Assembly (NCBI GenBank): GCA_002239025.1
Contig: MPNM01000003.1
Location: 78,047-142,046, forward strand
Origin: Chloroflexi bacterium bin125
Lineage (GTDB): Bacteria; Chloroflexota; Dehalococcoidia; Bin125
DNA length: 64,000 nt
Reading direction: 5' to 3'
Shown here: positions 38,957 through 46,369 of the stretch, in pieces
How positions within the stretch are numbered: position 1 is the first letter of the stretch
Layout: every line of letters begins with the position of its first letter
Notes under the pieces: generated by a model
Seen by the model: only the letters and a program-made list of their open reading frames with translations
What the model was told of the DNA's origin: nothing
Databases searched by the model: none
Made by a program: the position numbers and the translations under genes

Positions 38957-41800
38957 GTGTGGGCATTGCCCTCTGAACAACAACGCGAGCACAGACGACG
39001 CCTGAGCCTGGCCACGCGTCTGGCAATTCGCTCGCGTCGTCGCAAGCGGGGCGAGCGCGTCGAGCCGGCGCGCATGCGCGGCTGGATGGTCGCGCTGGTC
39101 ATCTTGCTGGGTGTGCCGATGGTCATGCTTGGTGCAGCGGCCGGGGCCGCGTACCTGATCTACTCCGACTTCGCCGACGACCTCGCCGCGCCCGATGAGA
39201 TCGAAGAGACCCAACTACTGCTCGGCAGTACAAGGGTCTTCGACCGCAACGGCGAGAACGGCGTCTTGCTGTTCGAATACGCGCGCGCGTCCGACGGATT
39301 GCGCGCTCCAGTGCGATTGCATCGAGTGTCGCAATTCATCGTCGATGCGACTGTTGCGACCGAAGACTCCTCGTTCTGGACCAACCAGGGCATCAACCTG
39401 CGCGGATTGATGCGCGCCGCCTGGGAGAACTTCGGCGTGGGCAGTTCCGACTTCCTTGGCGGTTCCGGCGGCTCGTCGATTACACAGCAACTCGTCAAGA
39501 ATGTGTTGATTCCGCCCGAGGAACGCAGTGGACGCACGTTGAACAGGGTTCGCGGCAAACTCAAGGAGACGATTCTCGCGGTTGAGCTGACCGGTGAATA
39601 CAGCAAGGAACAAATCCTCGAGTGGTATCTCAACTCGATCTACTACGGGAACTTCTCCTATGGGATTGGCGCGGCGAGCCACCGCTACTTCGGCAAAGCG
39701 CCGTCACAACTGACGCTGGCCGAATCGGCATTGTTGGCCGGATTGCCGCAGGCGCCGTCGCTCTACAACCCGTTGGTCAATCCGGAGGGCGCGAAGCAAC
39801 GACAACGACAGGTACTCGAGCTGATGGTTCGCCACGGATACATCAGCGGCGCGGAGGCGGAGGCGGCCTGGCAGGAACCGCTTGACTTCGAGCCGAAAGA
39901 GTTCGACATTTCCGCGCCGCACTATGTCATCTATGTGCGTGAGCAGGTCGAGAAGCTTTGCCTGCTCGAGCGCTTCGTCCCACCAGCGGGTGCAGGGGGC
40001 TGCGACAACCTGATGGACAACGGCGGGCTGAGAATCCGTACGTCGCTTGATTTCGCGCTGCAAGAGCGAGCTGAAGTTGAATTGCGCTCCGCCATCAATG
40101 GATTCGAAGCAACTACAGGCGCACATAACGGAGCGTTGGTGGCCATCGATCCATCGACTGGCCAGATCCTGGCGATGGTTGGCAGTCGCGACTTCTTTGA
40201 CGAAGCGATCGACGGCCAGGTCAACCTGGCCACCGCGACGCATTCACCCGGCTCGGCGCTCAAGCCGCTGACCTATCTCGCGGCATTCCAGATCGATCCG
40301 CGCATGTGGCATCCCGCCACGGTCCTCTGGGACGTGCCGACGACCTATCTCGAAGCGGATGGAACCGAGTTCCGGCCCGTCAACTTCGACGGCATCTTCC
40401 GCGGACCGGTCACGATTCGCAGCGCATTGGCCAACTCGATGAACGTGCCGGCGTTTATCGTCGCCGACCGGCTGGGCAGCGGCGCACTGCTCGACACGAT
40501 GCACCAACTCGGTATCACGACGATGCACGATCCGGGAGCGTACGGACCATCGATCACGCTGGGCGGTGGCGAAGTGTCGTTGCTGGACATGACCTACGCC
40601 TACGCGACGCTGGCCAACCAGGGAGAGATGAAAGGACATCCGACCGTCCTGGCACTGCCTGATGGGTTCCGAGACCTGGATCCGGTCGCCATTCTCGAGA
40701 TCCGCGACGCGGAAGGCCGACTGCTCTACGAATGGTCGCCGACGGGCGAACCGGAAGTGCGGGCCGCTGCTCGACCGGCGCAGGTCTACCAGATCACCGA
40801 CATTCTCTCGGACAACAGCTCCCGATCCTTGCTCTATGGAACCGCCAGTCCACTTGTGCTTGATCGACCAGCGGCGGCGAAGACCGGTACGGCCGGTGAT
40901 CCGGGGATGGATGACATTCGACGCGATTACTGGACGATGGGTTACACACCGCAGCTCGCCGTCGGGGTCTGGGTCGGCAACGCGGATGAATCTCCAATGA
41001 CTGGTGGATCGTCAGTGCAGACGGCCGGGCAGATCTGGAATCGATTCATGCTCGCCGCTCACGAGGGTCTCGAAGCAGAATCGTTCGCTCAGCCCGCAGG
41101 CATTCACCGAGCGGAGGTATACGCACCGGCGGTCCCGCCGCTCTGGGCTGTCTCCGACTCGGGTACCGACCTGCGCAATCCTTGCGCCTCGACAAGGCGA
41201 GAGCTGTTCGTTTCAATTCGCGTCGTGCCCCCAGTTGACAACTCCATCTGCTTCGAAGTTGATGTGGATGCTCGCACGTTGCAGAGAGCGACGGTCGAGG
41301 TCCCCGAGGAGTTCCTCCGAGCCGGCGTCTGGCTGGAGCCGCCGACCGTCGCTAGAGGAGGAGCGACCGCGCACGATCCTGTGATCGTCGACTGGTTGCG
41401 GCGCAATCGCGTTGCCTACCTGCAACCCGGCACAGTCGACGAGAGTCATGCGCCAGTTCGGATCGACTCCCCGGAGGAGGGCGCGTTGATCGAACGCGGT
41501 GGTCTGCTCGTGACGGGTCGCGCTCAGAGTCGGGATCTGGTCGGATGGACCTTGACCATGCGCCGTTTCGGCGATGAGGAAGCCCTCACGATCGCGGAAG
41601 GAAGTGAAGGCGTCGATGGCGGTGTGCTCGCAAGGTGGGACAGCAGCGAGGCCGCAGAGGGCCTCTATCGATTGTCACTGGAAGTGGTTGACGGTTACCT
41701 CGGGGCGATTTCACACGAGGTCGTCGTGATACTGCCGGGCGGCGCCTCAGTTGCTGAGACTGAGACTGAGGCAGAAGCAGAAGTCGAAGAGGCAGAGTGA
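38957..41800 (+). CDS. Class A penicillin-binding protein (bifunctional transglycosylase/transpeptidase)
   Basis: A 947-residue PBP1-type protein. GTG start at 38957 follows GGAG at 38948. A basic cytoplasmic N-terminus is followed by one membrane anchor (residues about 43-70). The glycosyltransferase 51 domain shows catalytic Glu136 in ATEDSSFW, GGSSITQQLVKN and KLKETILAVEL. The transpeptidase domain has SxxK Ser433-Lys436 (GSALKPLTYL), SxN in NSMNVPA and KTGTA near residue 642. The last 300 residues include two added domains and end in an acidic Glu-rich tail (ETEAEAEVEEAE). It synthesises and cross-links peptidoglycan; this fits an organism with a wall, in contrast to Dehalococcoides. Confidence 0.93.
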   Translation: MWALPSEQQREHRRRLSLATRLAIRSRRRKRGERVEPARMRGWMVALVILLGVPMVMLGAAAGAAYLIYSDFADDLAAPDEIEETQLLLGSTRVFDRNGENGVLLFEYARASDGLRAPVRLHRVSQFIVDATVATEDSSFWTNQGINLRGLMRAAWENFGVGSSDFLGGSGGSSITQQLVKNVLIPPEERSGRTLNRVRGKLKETILAVELTGEYSKEQILEWYLNSIYYGNFSYGIGAASHRYFGKAPSQLTLAESALLAGLPQAPSLYNPLVNPEGAKQRQRQVLELMVRHGYISGAEAEAAWQEPLDFEPKEFDISAPHYVIYVREQVEKLCLLERFVPPAGAGGCDNLMDNGGLRIRTSLDFALQERAEVELRSAINGFEATTGAHNGALVAIDPSTGQILAMVGSRDFFDEAIDGQVNLATATHSPGSALKPLTYLAAFQIDPRMWHPATVLWDVPTTYLEADGTEFRPVNFDGIFRGPVTIRSALANSMNVPAFIVADRLGSGALLDTMHQLGITTMHDPGAYGPSITLGGGEVSLLDMTYAYATLANQGEMKGHPTVLALPDGFRDLDPVAILEIRDAEGRLLYEWSPTGEPEVRAAARPAQVYQITDILSDNSSRSLLYGTASPLVLDRPAAAKTGTAGDPGMDDIRRDYWTMGYTPQLAVGVWVGNADESPMTGGSSVQTAGQIWNRFMLAAHEGLEAESFAQPAGIHRAEVYAPAVPPLWAVSDSGTDLRNPCASTRRELFVSIRVVPPVDNSICFEVDVDARTLQRATVEVPEEFLRAGVWLEPPTVARGGATAHDPVIVDWLRRNRVAYLQPGTVDESHAPVRIDSPEEGALIERGGLLVTGRAQSRDLVGWTLTMRRFGDEEALTIAEGSEGVDGGVLARWDSSEAAEGLYRLSLEVVDGYLGAISHEVVVILPGGASVAETETEAEAEVEEAE

Positions 41801-41854
41801 CTTCGCCAACCTTCCCACTACGTCTGCGTCACCCGCGGGTTCTCCTCGACGATG

Positions 41855-43000
41855 TCAAGGCAAGAGGGTGTTCGCCTCCTCAGCCGTCCCGATCCATCTG
41901 ACCGCATCGAGAAACTCTGCCAGGGAGTCGGTCGCTTCGCGCAACTCCAATAGCCGATCTCCCCACTGGCTCGCCGACGAAGGACTTGCTCCGTATCCGC
42001 CTCGGAACGCGAGAAACGCTTGGTTGATCCGGCGGAACGGCCTGCCCAGTTCGATGAGCTCCTGACGCACAGCCTCCATTTCACGTTCCGCGTCCTCAAT
42101 CTTGCCATCCTCGAGCAGCGCGTCGACATCGAGGCGAAGCTGCCTCAGGATGGGATCGGTCCTGGCCCGAATCGCTTGCCATTCACTGTCGAGCTCCGCT
42201 TGCGAGTCTCCCTCGTATCCGGGGAGTGCTGCAGCGAACTCTCCGAGCTGGTCGCCGACGATGTCAGCCACGGTCTCGTTGATCGTGCGCATGTCCGATC
42301 CGCGACCGTAGGCCAGCCCCAGCGGATAAAACCCCAGATGGTGATGCGTCCACTCATGCGCCATGATTTGCAGCGTGCTGAGATAGTCGCGCGACGACAC
42401 GACCGCTGCCGGATAGAGAGCGACCCCTCCGACACCTCCGACCCAGGCCGACCAGCGTGGATCCGCTTCGACCATCGATTCGATTCGTTCATAATCGTCT
42501 CGTTGCACCTCGGAAGTCAGCAGCACCGAACGGACCATGCGCACTTCATCACGAGCCGAGACTGCGAGGACATGCAGCCGGTCGTTGAGATCGACATCGA
42601 TCGGCGGCCAAACAATGCGCACCCGGCTAAAGAGCGGCAGAGGAGAGTCCAGATCCAGTTCGGAGACGGCCTGACTCAGTCGGCGCTCGAGCAGCAGTTC
42701 GGCCGCCTTGCGGTCATTCTCATCGCTCCGCTCGAACCATCGCTGGAGGACCGCCTCTTCATCCAAATCCGGGTCATCAACCCATCCAGCGATATTGGTC
42801 AGCCATCGGTTCGGCAGATGAGTCAACTCGTACTTGATGAAGGAGAAGCGATGTGTCTCGGTAGCGTCTTCCAACAAATCTTCAAGTTCGGGAGTGGATT
42901 GCGCCTTCAGCGTCGAAGCGGCAAAGAACGCGATCACCATCGTCATGGAGATTGAGAACGCGGCCAGCGCAGCTGCCAAGAGCACGCGTCGGTGGTTCAT
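41855..43000 (-). CDS. Membrane-anchored zinc metalloprotease (gluzincin-like)
   Basis: A 381-residue protein starting at ATG 43000 (MNHRRVLLAAALAAF), with a signal anchor at residues 5-30. The zinc-binding site is HEWTH (215-219; His215, His219) with a third ligand Glu242 in INETVADIVGD, which matches the NExxAD pattern of gluzincins such as thermolysin relatives. A long helical charged region (residues 260-340) follows. The family is not one I can name. It converges on the PBP gene, 54 bp apart, and is divergent from the RDD protein. Periplasmic or membrane-surface peptidase activity is inferred. Confidence 0.75.
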   Translation of the reverse strand: MNHRRVLLAAALAAFSISMTMVIAFFAASTLKAQSTPELEDLLEDATETHRFSFIKYELTHLPNRWLTNIAGWVDDPDLDEEAVLQRWFERSDENDRKAAELLLERRLSQAVSELDLDSPLPLFSRVRIVWPPIDVDLNDRLHVLAVSARDEVRMVRSVLLTSEVQRDDYERIESMVEADPRWSAWVGGVGGVALYPAAVVSSRDYLSTLQIMAHEWTHHHLGFYPLGLAYGRGSDMRTINETVADIVGDQLGEFAAALPGYEGDSQAELDSEWQAIRARTDPILRQLRLDVDALLEDGKIEDAEREMEAVRQELIELGRPFRRINQAFLAFRGGYGASPSSASQWGDRLLELREATDSLAEFLDAVRWIGTAEEANTLLP

Positions 43001-43007
43001 GGATTCG

Positions 43008-43013
43008 ATGCTA
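43008..43013 (-). promoter_or_regulatory. -10 box (TAGCAT) for leaderless protease mRNA
   Basis: TAGCAT lies 7 nt before the ATG at 43000, with no ribosome-binding site. It supports this start against the longer open frame reaching 43198. Confidence 0.5.
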
Positions 43014-43028
43014 CGCTCAACCGCGTCG

Positions 43029-43475
43029 ATGGCCCGTCCAGTAACCGAACCACTGCGAATTCCAATCGTCCGCCGGGAAGTGCGCGCCGTCGCTGCCGCG
43101 ATCGATCTCGTCGTCATCGGCCTGTTCAGCCTGCTCTGTGCCGTGTTTGCCACGCTCGCCATGCTGCTCATGGTCGACCCGCTGGAACGCGATCCCACAG
43201 CCGGCGAATGGGGCGTGGGCTACGCCATCGCCCTGCTCTGGTTTCTGCTCTCGTCGCTCTACGCCGGCCTGGGCGCGCGCACCGTCGGCGCTCGTGCCCT
43301 CGGACTCCGGGAATTGCGAGGCGGCACGCGCACGTTCATCGTCCGAGGACTGATCTGGTGGCCATCCGTCTTATTGCTGGGCATTGGTATGTGGTGGCCC
43401 TGGATTGATCGCCATGGACGCAGCCTGCCCGACATGCTCTCAGGCTCGCTGTTGATCGAGACTTCAGTCAGGTGA
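43029..43475 (+). CDS. RDD family membrane protein
   Basis: A 148-residue membrane protein beginning MARPVTEPLRIPIVRRE. Three or four helices follow; the first carries the conserved Arg and Asp of the RDD family (RAVAAAIDLVVIGLF), the second ends near WFLLSSLYAGLG, and ARTVGARALGLREL is the second RDD block. Alternative in-frame starts exist at 42999. The function of RDD proteins is poorly known; some transport ions. It overlaps the next gene by 4 nt (GTGA) and is divergent from the metalloprotease across 28 bp. Confidence 0.8.
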   Translation: MARPVTEPLRIPIVRREVRAVAAAIDLVVIGLFSLLCAVFATLAMLLMVDPLERDPTAGEWGVGYAIALLWFLLSSLYAGLGARTVGARALGLRELRGGTRTFIVRGLIWWPSVLLLGIGMWWPWIDRHGRSLPDMLSGSLLIETSVR

Positions 43476-44314
43476 GCAATCGTGGCGCGCTGTATCGACC
43501 GCAGGTGGCGACAGAATCCGGCTGGCGACGTTCTGCACTGCTGATCACGGTCTTGTTGGCCTCGATGACCACTGCGATCGCTGTGTTGTTCGTCTCGGCG
43601 ACCCAACTCACAGAGCGCTCGACGGCCCAACACTATCTCGCACGGGCGGTGAGTTCGCTGCTCGAGATCGATCAGTTCGTCGTCAATGCGTGGCCCGCGT
43701 TAGAAGCCGCGTCTGCCGAGGGCGATCCGATTCCGCTGACTGACTTTCCGATCTCGTTGCAACTCGATCCGGCTGGCCTCCAGGATGGCCCGCAGGCGGT
43801 CTCTGAGGCCATCTCGGCAGCGACGGCTTCTCTGGTCTATGACGAGGGGCTCGGCGTGTTCGCCGATTCACCTCAGGCGTTCCGCCTGGTCTCTCGCGGG
43901 GCAGCATTCGACGGGACTGTTGGCCGACTGACCGGCGGTGGACATGCGGTGGCCACTGTTGCGCTGATTGTGAGTGGATCGTTCGCGCTCCTGCTGGCGA
44001 TGGCGACGGCCGCACAGGCACGAGGACTGTCGCGGATTGGCGCGCCAGCGCTAGCCATCGGTATTGGAGCGGCCGTCGTCTGGCTGGCGGCCACACTGGC
44101 CCAATCGGCGTTCGATGGGCGAGCGCTGTCCGAAGCCGATCCGTTCGAAGCCGACCTCTGGCTGATCGCAGCAGACGCCACATCGTTGTTGGTTCGCAAC
44201 GCAGCCATTGCCGCGCTCGCCGGTGGGATAGTCGTGGCCACGGCCATCACGGGAGGCGGATTGCTGCGAATCCTCGATCAACGCCCCGCTGCCAACACGT
44301 ACCGAAGTCTCTGA
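43472..44314 (+). CDS. Membrane protein of unknown function, coupled to RDD gene
   Basis: A 280-residue protein from a GTG at 43472 that overlaps the RDD stop. It has one N-terminal helix (ALLITVLLASMTTAIAVLF), an extracytoplasmic stretch of about 110 residues (STAQHYLARAVSSLLEIDQF), then about three further helices. I do not recognise it. Overlap with the RDD gene suggests the two proteins act together in the membrane. It is rich in Ala. Confidence 0.7.
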   Translation: MSNRGALYRPQVATESGWRRSALLITVLLASMTTAIAVLFVSATQLTERSTAQHYLARAVSSLLEIDQFVVNAWPALEAASAEGDPIPLTDFPISLQLDPAGLQDGPQAVSEAISAATASLVYDEGLGVFADSPQAFRLVSRGAAFDGTVGRLTGGGHAVATVALIVSGSFALLLAMATAAQARGLSRIGAPALAIGIGAAVVWLAATLAQSAFDGRALSEADPFEADLWLIAADATSLLVRNAAIAALAGGIVVATAITGGGLLRILDQRPAANTYRSL

Positions 44315-44416
44315 GGTAATCTTCGCCATTCCACTGCAGCCCCAACCACGTGTACGATGCAAAGGACTGTTTTGCACCACCGGTTGCGCACGGCTATTGG
44401 CGCAACGGGAGCGCTT

Positions 44417-44491
44417 GCGGGAGTAGCTCAGTGGTAGAGCATCTGCTTCCCAAGCAGAGGGTCGCGGGTTCGAATCCCGTCTCCCGCTCCA
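44417..44491 (+). tRNA. tRNA-Gly (anticodon CCC)
   Basis: A full cloverleaf: acceptor stem GCGGGAG with CTCCCGC, D-arm GCTC...GAGC, anticodon stem TCTGC/GCAGA with loop TTCCCAA (anticodon CCC at 44449-44451), T-arm GCGGG-TTCGAAT-CCCGT, discriminator T, and an encoded CCA end. It reads GGG codons. No intron is present. Confidence 0.97.
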
Positions 44492-44536
44492 GAGCGCTCC
44501 AACTGTCCTCCAGCCCCTAGTAGCAAGGTTGATCTG

Positions 44537-45718
44537 ATGGAACTCCGATTCTCTGAAGCCGAAGAAAGCCTGCGCGGCGATGTCCGCCAGTTCCTGCTCG
44601 ACAACATTCCCGAGCCAGCCTCAAGCGAAGGTCCAGGCGGCGCCCGCGAAAACGACGAGGACTTCGAGAACGCCCTCGACTTCAACCGCAAGCTCGCCGA
44701 CCGTGGGTGGATCGCTCCGGCCTGGCCGAAGGAATACGGCGGTCTGGGCGCTTCGATCTACGAGCAGATCGTGTTCAACGAAGAGTTCGGCTACCACGGC
44801 GCACCCGACACCGGGACGCGCGGCTTCGGCGTCGGCATGATTGGTCCGACCATGATTATTCATGGTTCCGACGAGCAGAAGGCCGAGTACCTGCCCAAGA
44901 TCACTTCGGGTGAGCACATCTGGTGCCAGGGCTACTCCGAGCCGGGCTCCGGTTCCGACCTCGCATCGCTGCAGACCCGCGCCGTCCGCGATGGTGATGA
45001 CTACATCATCAACGGCCAGAAGATCTGGACCTCGGGCGGTCACCGCGCCAACCAGATGTTCTGCCTCGTGCGCACCGATCCCGATGCGCCCAAGCACCGT
45101 GGCATCTCTTTCCTGTTGATCGACGACATCAAGAACACGCCGGGCCTCTCGGTCCGACCGCTAATCAACATGGCCGGCCGCCACCACTTCAATGAGGTGT
45201 TCTTCGAGGACGTCCGTGTCCCGGCCAAGAATCGCATCGGCGAAGAAAATCGCGGCTGGTACGTGGGCATGACGCTGCTCGACTTCGAGCGCTCCGGGAT
45301 CGGCACGACCGCCGGTCAGCGGCGCACCCTTGAAGGCATGACCGAAGAGCTGCAGAACGGCTCGGCCGAGGATCGCGATCGCTACCGACTCGGTCTTGCC
45401 GACCTGGTCGTCGCCAACAACGTGGCCAAGTACCTCGGCTACCGGATCGGTCACATCCAGGCGACCGGCAACGTGCCTAACTACGAGGCATCGGTGGTCA
45501 AGATCTTCCAGTCCGAGCTGGGCCAGAAGATCTACAACTACGGGATCAAGATGTTCGGCCTCGGCGGCCAGCTGATCCCCGAGGAGCCGACCGCGCCATG
45601 GCAGGGCGACATGCCCGAGCAGTACCTGCTCTCCGTGCCCAGCACGATCTACTCCGGAACCAACGAGATCCAGCGAAACATCATCGCAACTCGTGGTCTG
45701 GGCTTGCCGCGCTCGTAA
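44537..45718 (+). CDS. Acyl-CoA dehydrogenase family protein
   Basis: A 393-residue FAD-dependent acyl-CoA dehydrogenase. N-terminal helical domain (LRFSEAEESLRGDVRQFL), the middle beta-barrel with WCQGYSEPGSGSDLASLQTRAVRDGD and INGQKIWTSGGHRA, and the C-terminal helical domain ending in IYSGTNEIQRNIIATRGLGLPRS. It oxidises an acyl-CoA at the alpha-beta bond and passes electrons to ETF. The chain length or branched substrate is not clear. AAGG precedes the ATG by 8 nt. A terminator hairpin follows at 45746. Confidence 0.92.
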   Translation: MELRFSEAEESLRGDVRQFLLDNIPEPASSEGPGGARENDEDFENALDFNRKLADRGWIAPAWPKEYGGLGASIYEQIVFNEEFGYHGAPDTGTRGFGVGMIGPTMIIHGSDEQKAEYLPKITSGEHIWCQGYSEPGSGSDLASLQTRAVRDGDDYIINGQKIWTSGGHRANQMFCLVRTDPDAPKHRGISFLLIDDIKNTPGLSVRPLINMAGRHHFNEVFFEDVRVPAKNRIGEENRGWYVGMTLLDFERSGIGTTAGQRRTLEGMTEELQNGSAEDRDRYRLGLADLVVANNVAKYLGYRIGHIQATGNVPNYEASVVKIFQSELGQKIYNYGIKMFGLGGQLIPEEPTAPWQGDMPEQYLLSVPSTIYSGTNEIQRNIIATRGLGLPRS

Positions 45719-45745
45719 CTGTTCGCGACCAACAGCCATTTCAAC

Positions 45746-45772
45746 CTGCGGCGCTTCTCTGAGGCGCCGCAG
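45746..45772 (+). terminator. Hairpin between acyl-CoA dehydrogenase and convergent gene
   Basis: A perfect 9-bp stem (CTGCGGCGC with GCGCCGCAG) with a 9-nt loop, symmetric and usable from both strands. It lies 28 nt after the dehydrogenase stop and 14 nt from the end of the opposing gene. A T-run is absent. Confidence 0.5.
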
Positions 45773-45785
45773 TTCATGGGGTCAG

Positions 45786-46337
45786 TTACCGGGTGGCCTG
45801 AGTCACCCGGGCTCGGAATGCCCGCATCCCTTCTCGACGCTCCGCTTCGTCCGGGATGCCATACGCGGGACCCCGGTCGAGAGAGCCGAAGACGAGGTCA
45901 CAGCGGAGATTTAGCTTGTCGACCGCGGCAATGTAGGCCGGCGCCGCCGCGATGTATTCTCCGACTCCAACGGCCAGCAGGTAGATCAGAGGTACCCCCG
46001 CTGCGAACGCCGATACGAGACTCTTGTTGTCACGGTGCTCGGCATCGTCACCTCGGAAGGCATATTGGATTCGTTCAACCGACTCATACTGCGCGCTTTG
46101 CTCGGCGACGTGATGATCGATGTACCGTTCAGCATCTGGCCCTCGCCCGGTGCGCAGCGACAGCACGTAATCCATCTCTTTCGGTTTCCAGATGCCCTGT
46201 TGAGTTGCGAGCAAGTAGCGCCGACCATCGAACTCAAACCCGTATTGCAAATCGGCCCAACGCAACGTCGGACCGCTCGCGTTCAGCGCGGCGAGCTGTC
46301 GAAACGCCGCTAACCGCATCTCCAGGTCATTGCTCAT
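45786..46337 (-). CDS. N-terminal domain of a putative HNH restriction endonuclease, HNH half missing
   Basis: A 183-residue protein that matches the N-terminal domain of COG3440-type putative restriction endonucleases: LRWADLQYGFEFDGRRYLL, GIWKPKEMDYVLSLRTG, IQYAFRGDDAEHRDNKSL, GVPLIYLLAVGVGEYIAA. In full-length relatives (about 300 residues) an FRxRVLxAY...CxxC HNH nuclease follows; here the protein stops at FRARVTQATR. The downstream 60 bp hold no further HNH coding in any frame, so this half has been lost. Either a remnant or a stand-alone reader domain. The start at 46337 is 7 nt after TATGTT. Confidence 0.7.
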   Translation of the reverse strand: MSNDLEMRLAAFRQLAALNASGPTLRWADLQYGFEFDGRRYLLATQQGIWKPKEMDYVLSLRTGRGPDAERYIDHHVAEQSAQYESVERIQYAFRGDDAEHRDNKSLVSAFAAGVPLIYLLAVGVGEYIAAAPAYIAAVDKLNLRCDLVFGSLDRGPAYGIPDEAERREGMRAFRARVTQATR

Positions 46338-46344
46338 ATCGCGC

Positions 46345-46350
46345 AACATA
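46345..46350 (-). promoter_or_regulatory. -10 box (TATGTT) for leaderless mRNA of the HNH-lacking gene
   Basis: TATGTT lies 7 nt before the ATG at 46337. It argues that the truncated gene is still transcribed and that the longer frame to 46358 is not used. Confidence 0.45.
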
Positions 46351-46369
46351 GCGGACAAACTGGGGTCCT

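Noticed and set aside
41855..43198. Longer N-terminus for the metalloprotease (start at 43198)
   Set aside because: It would put 66 polar residues before the signal anchor and cover the RDD gene start; the TAGCAT box supports the start at 43000.
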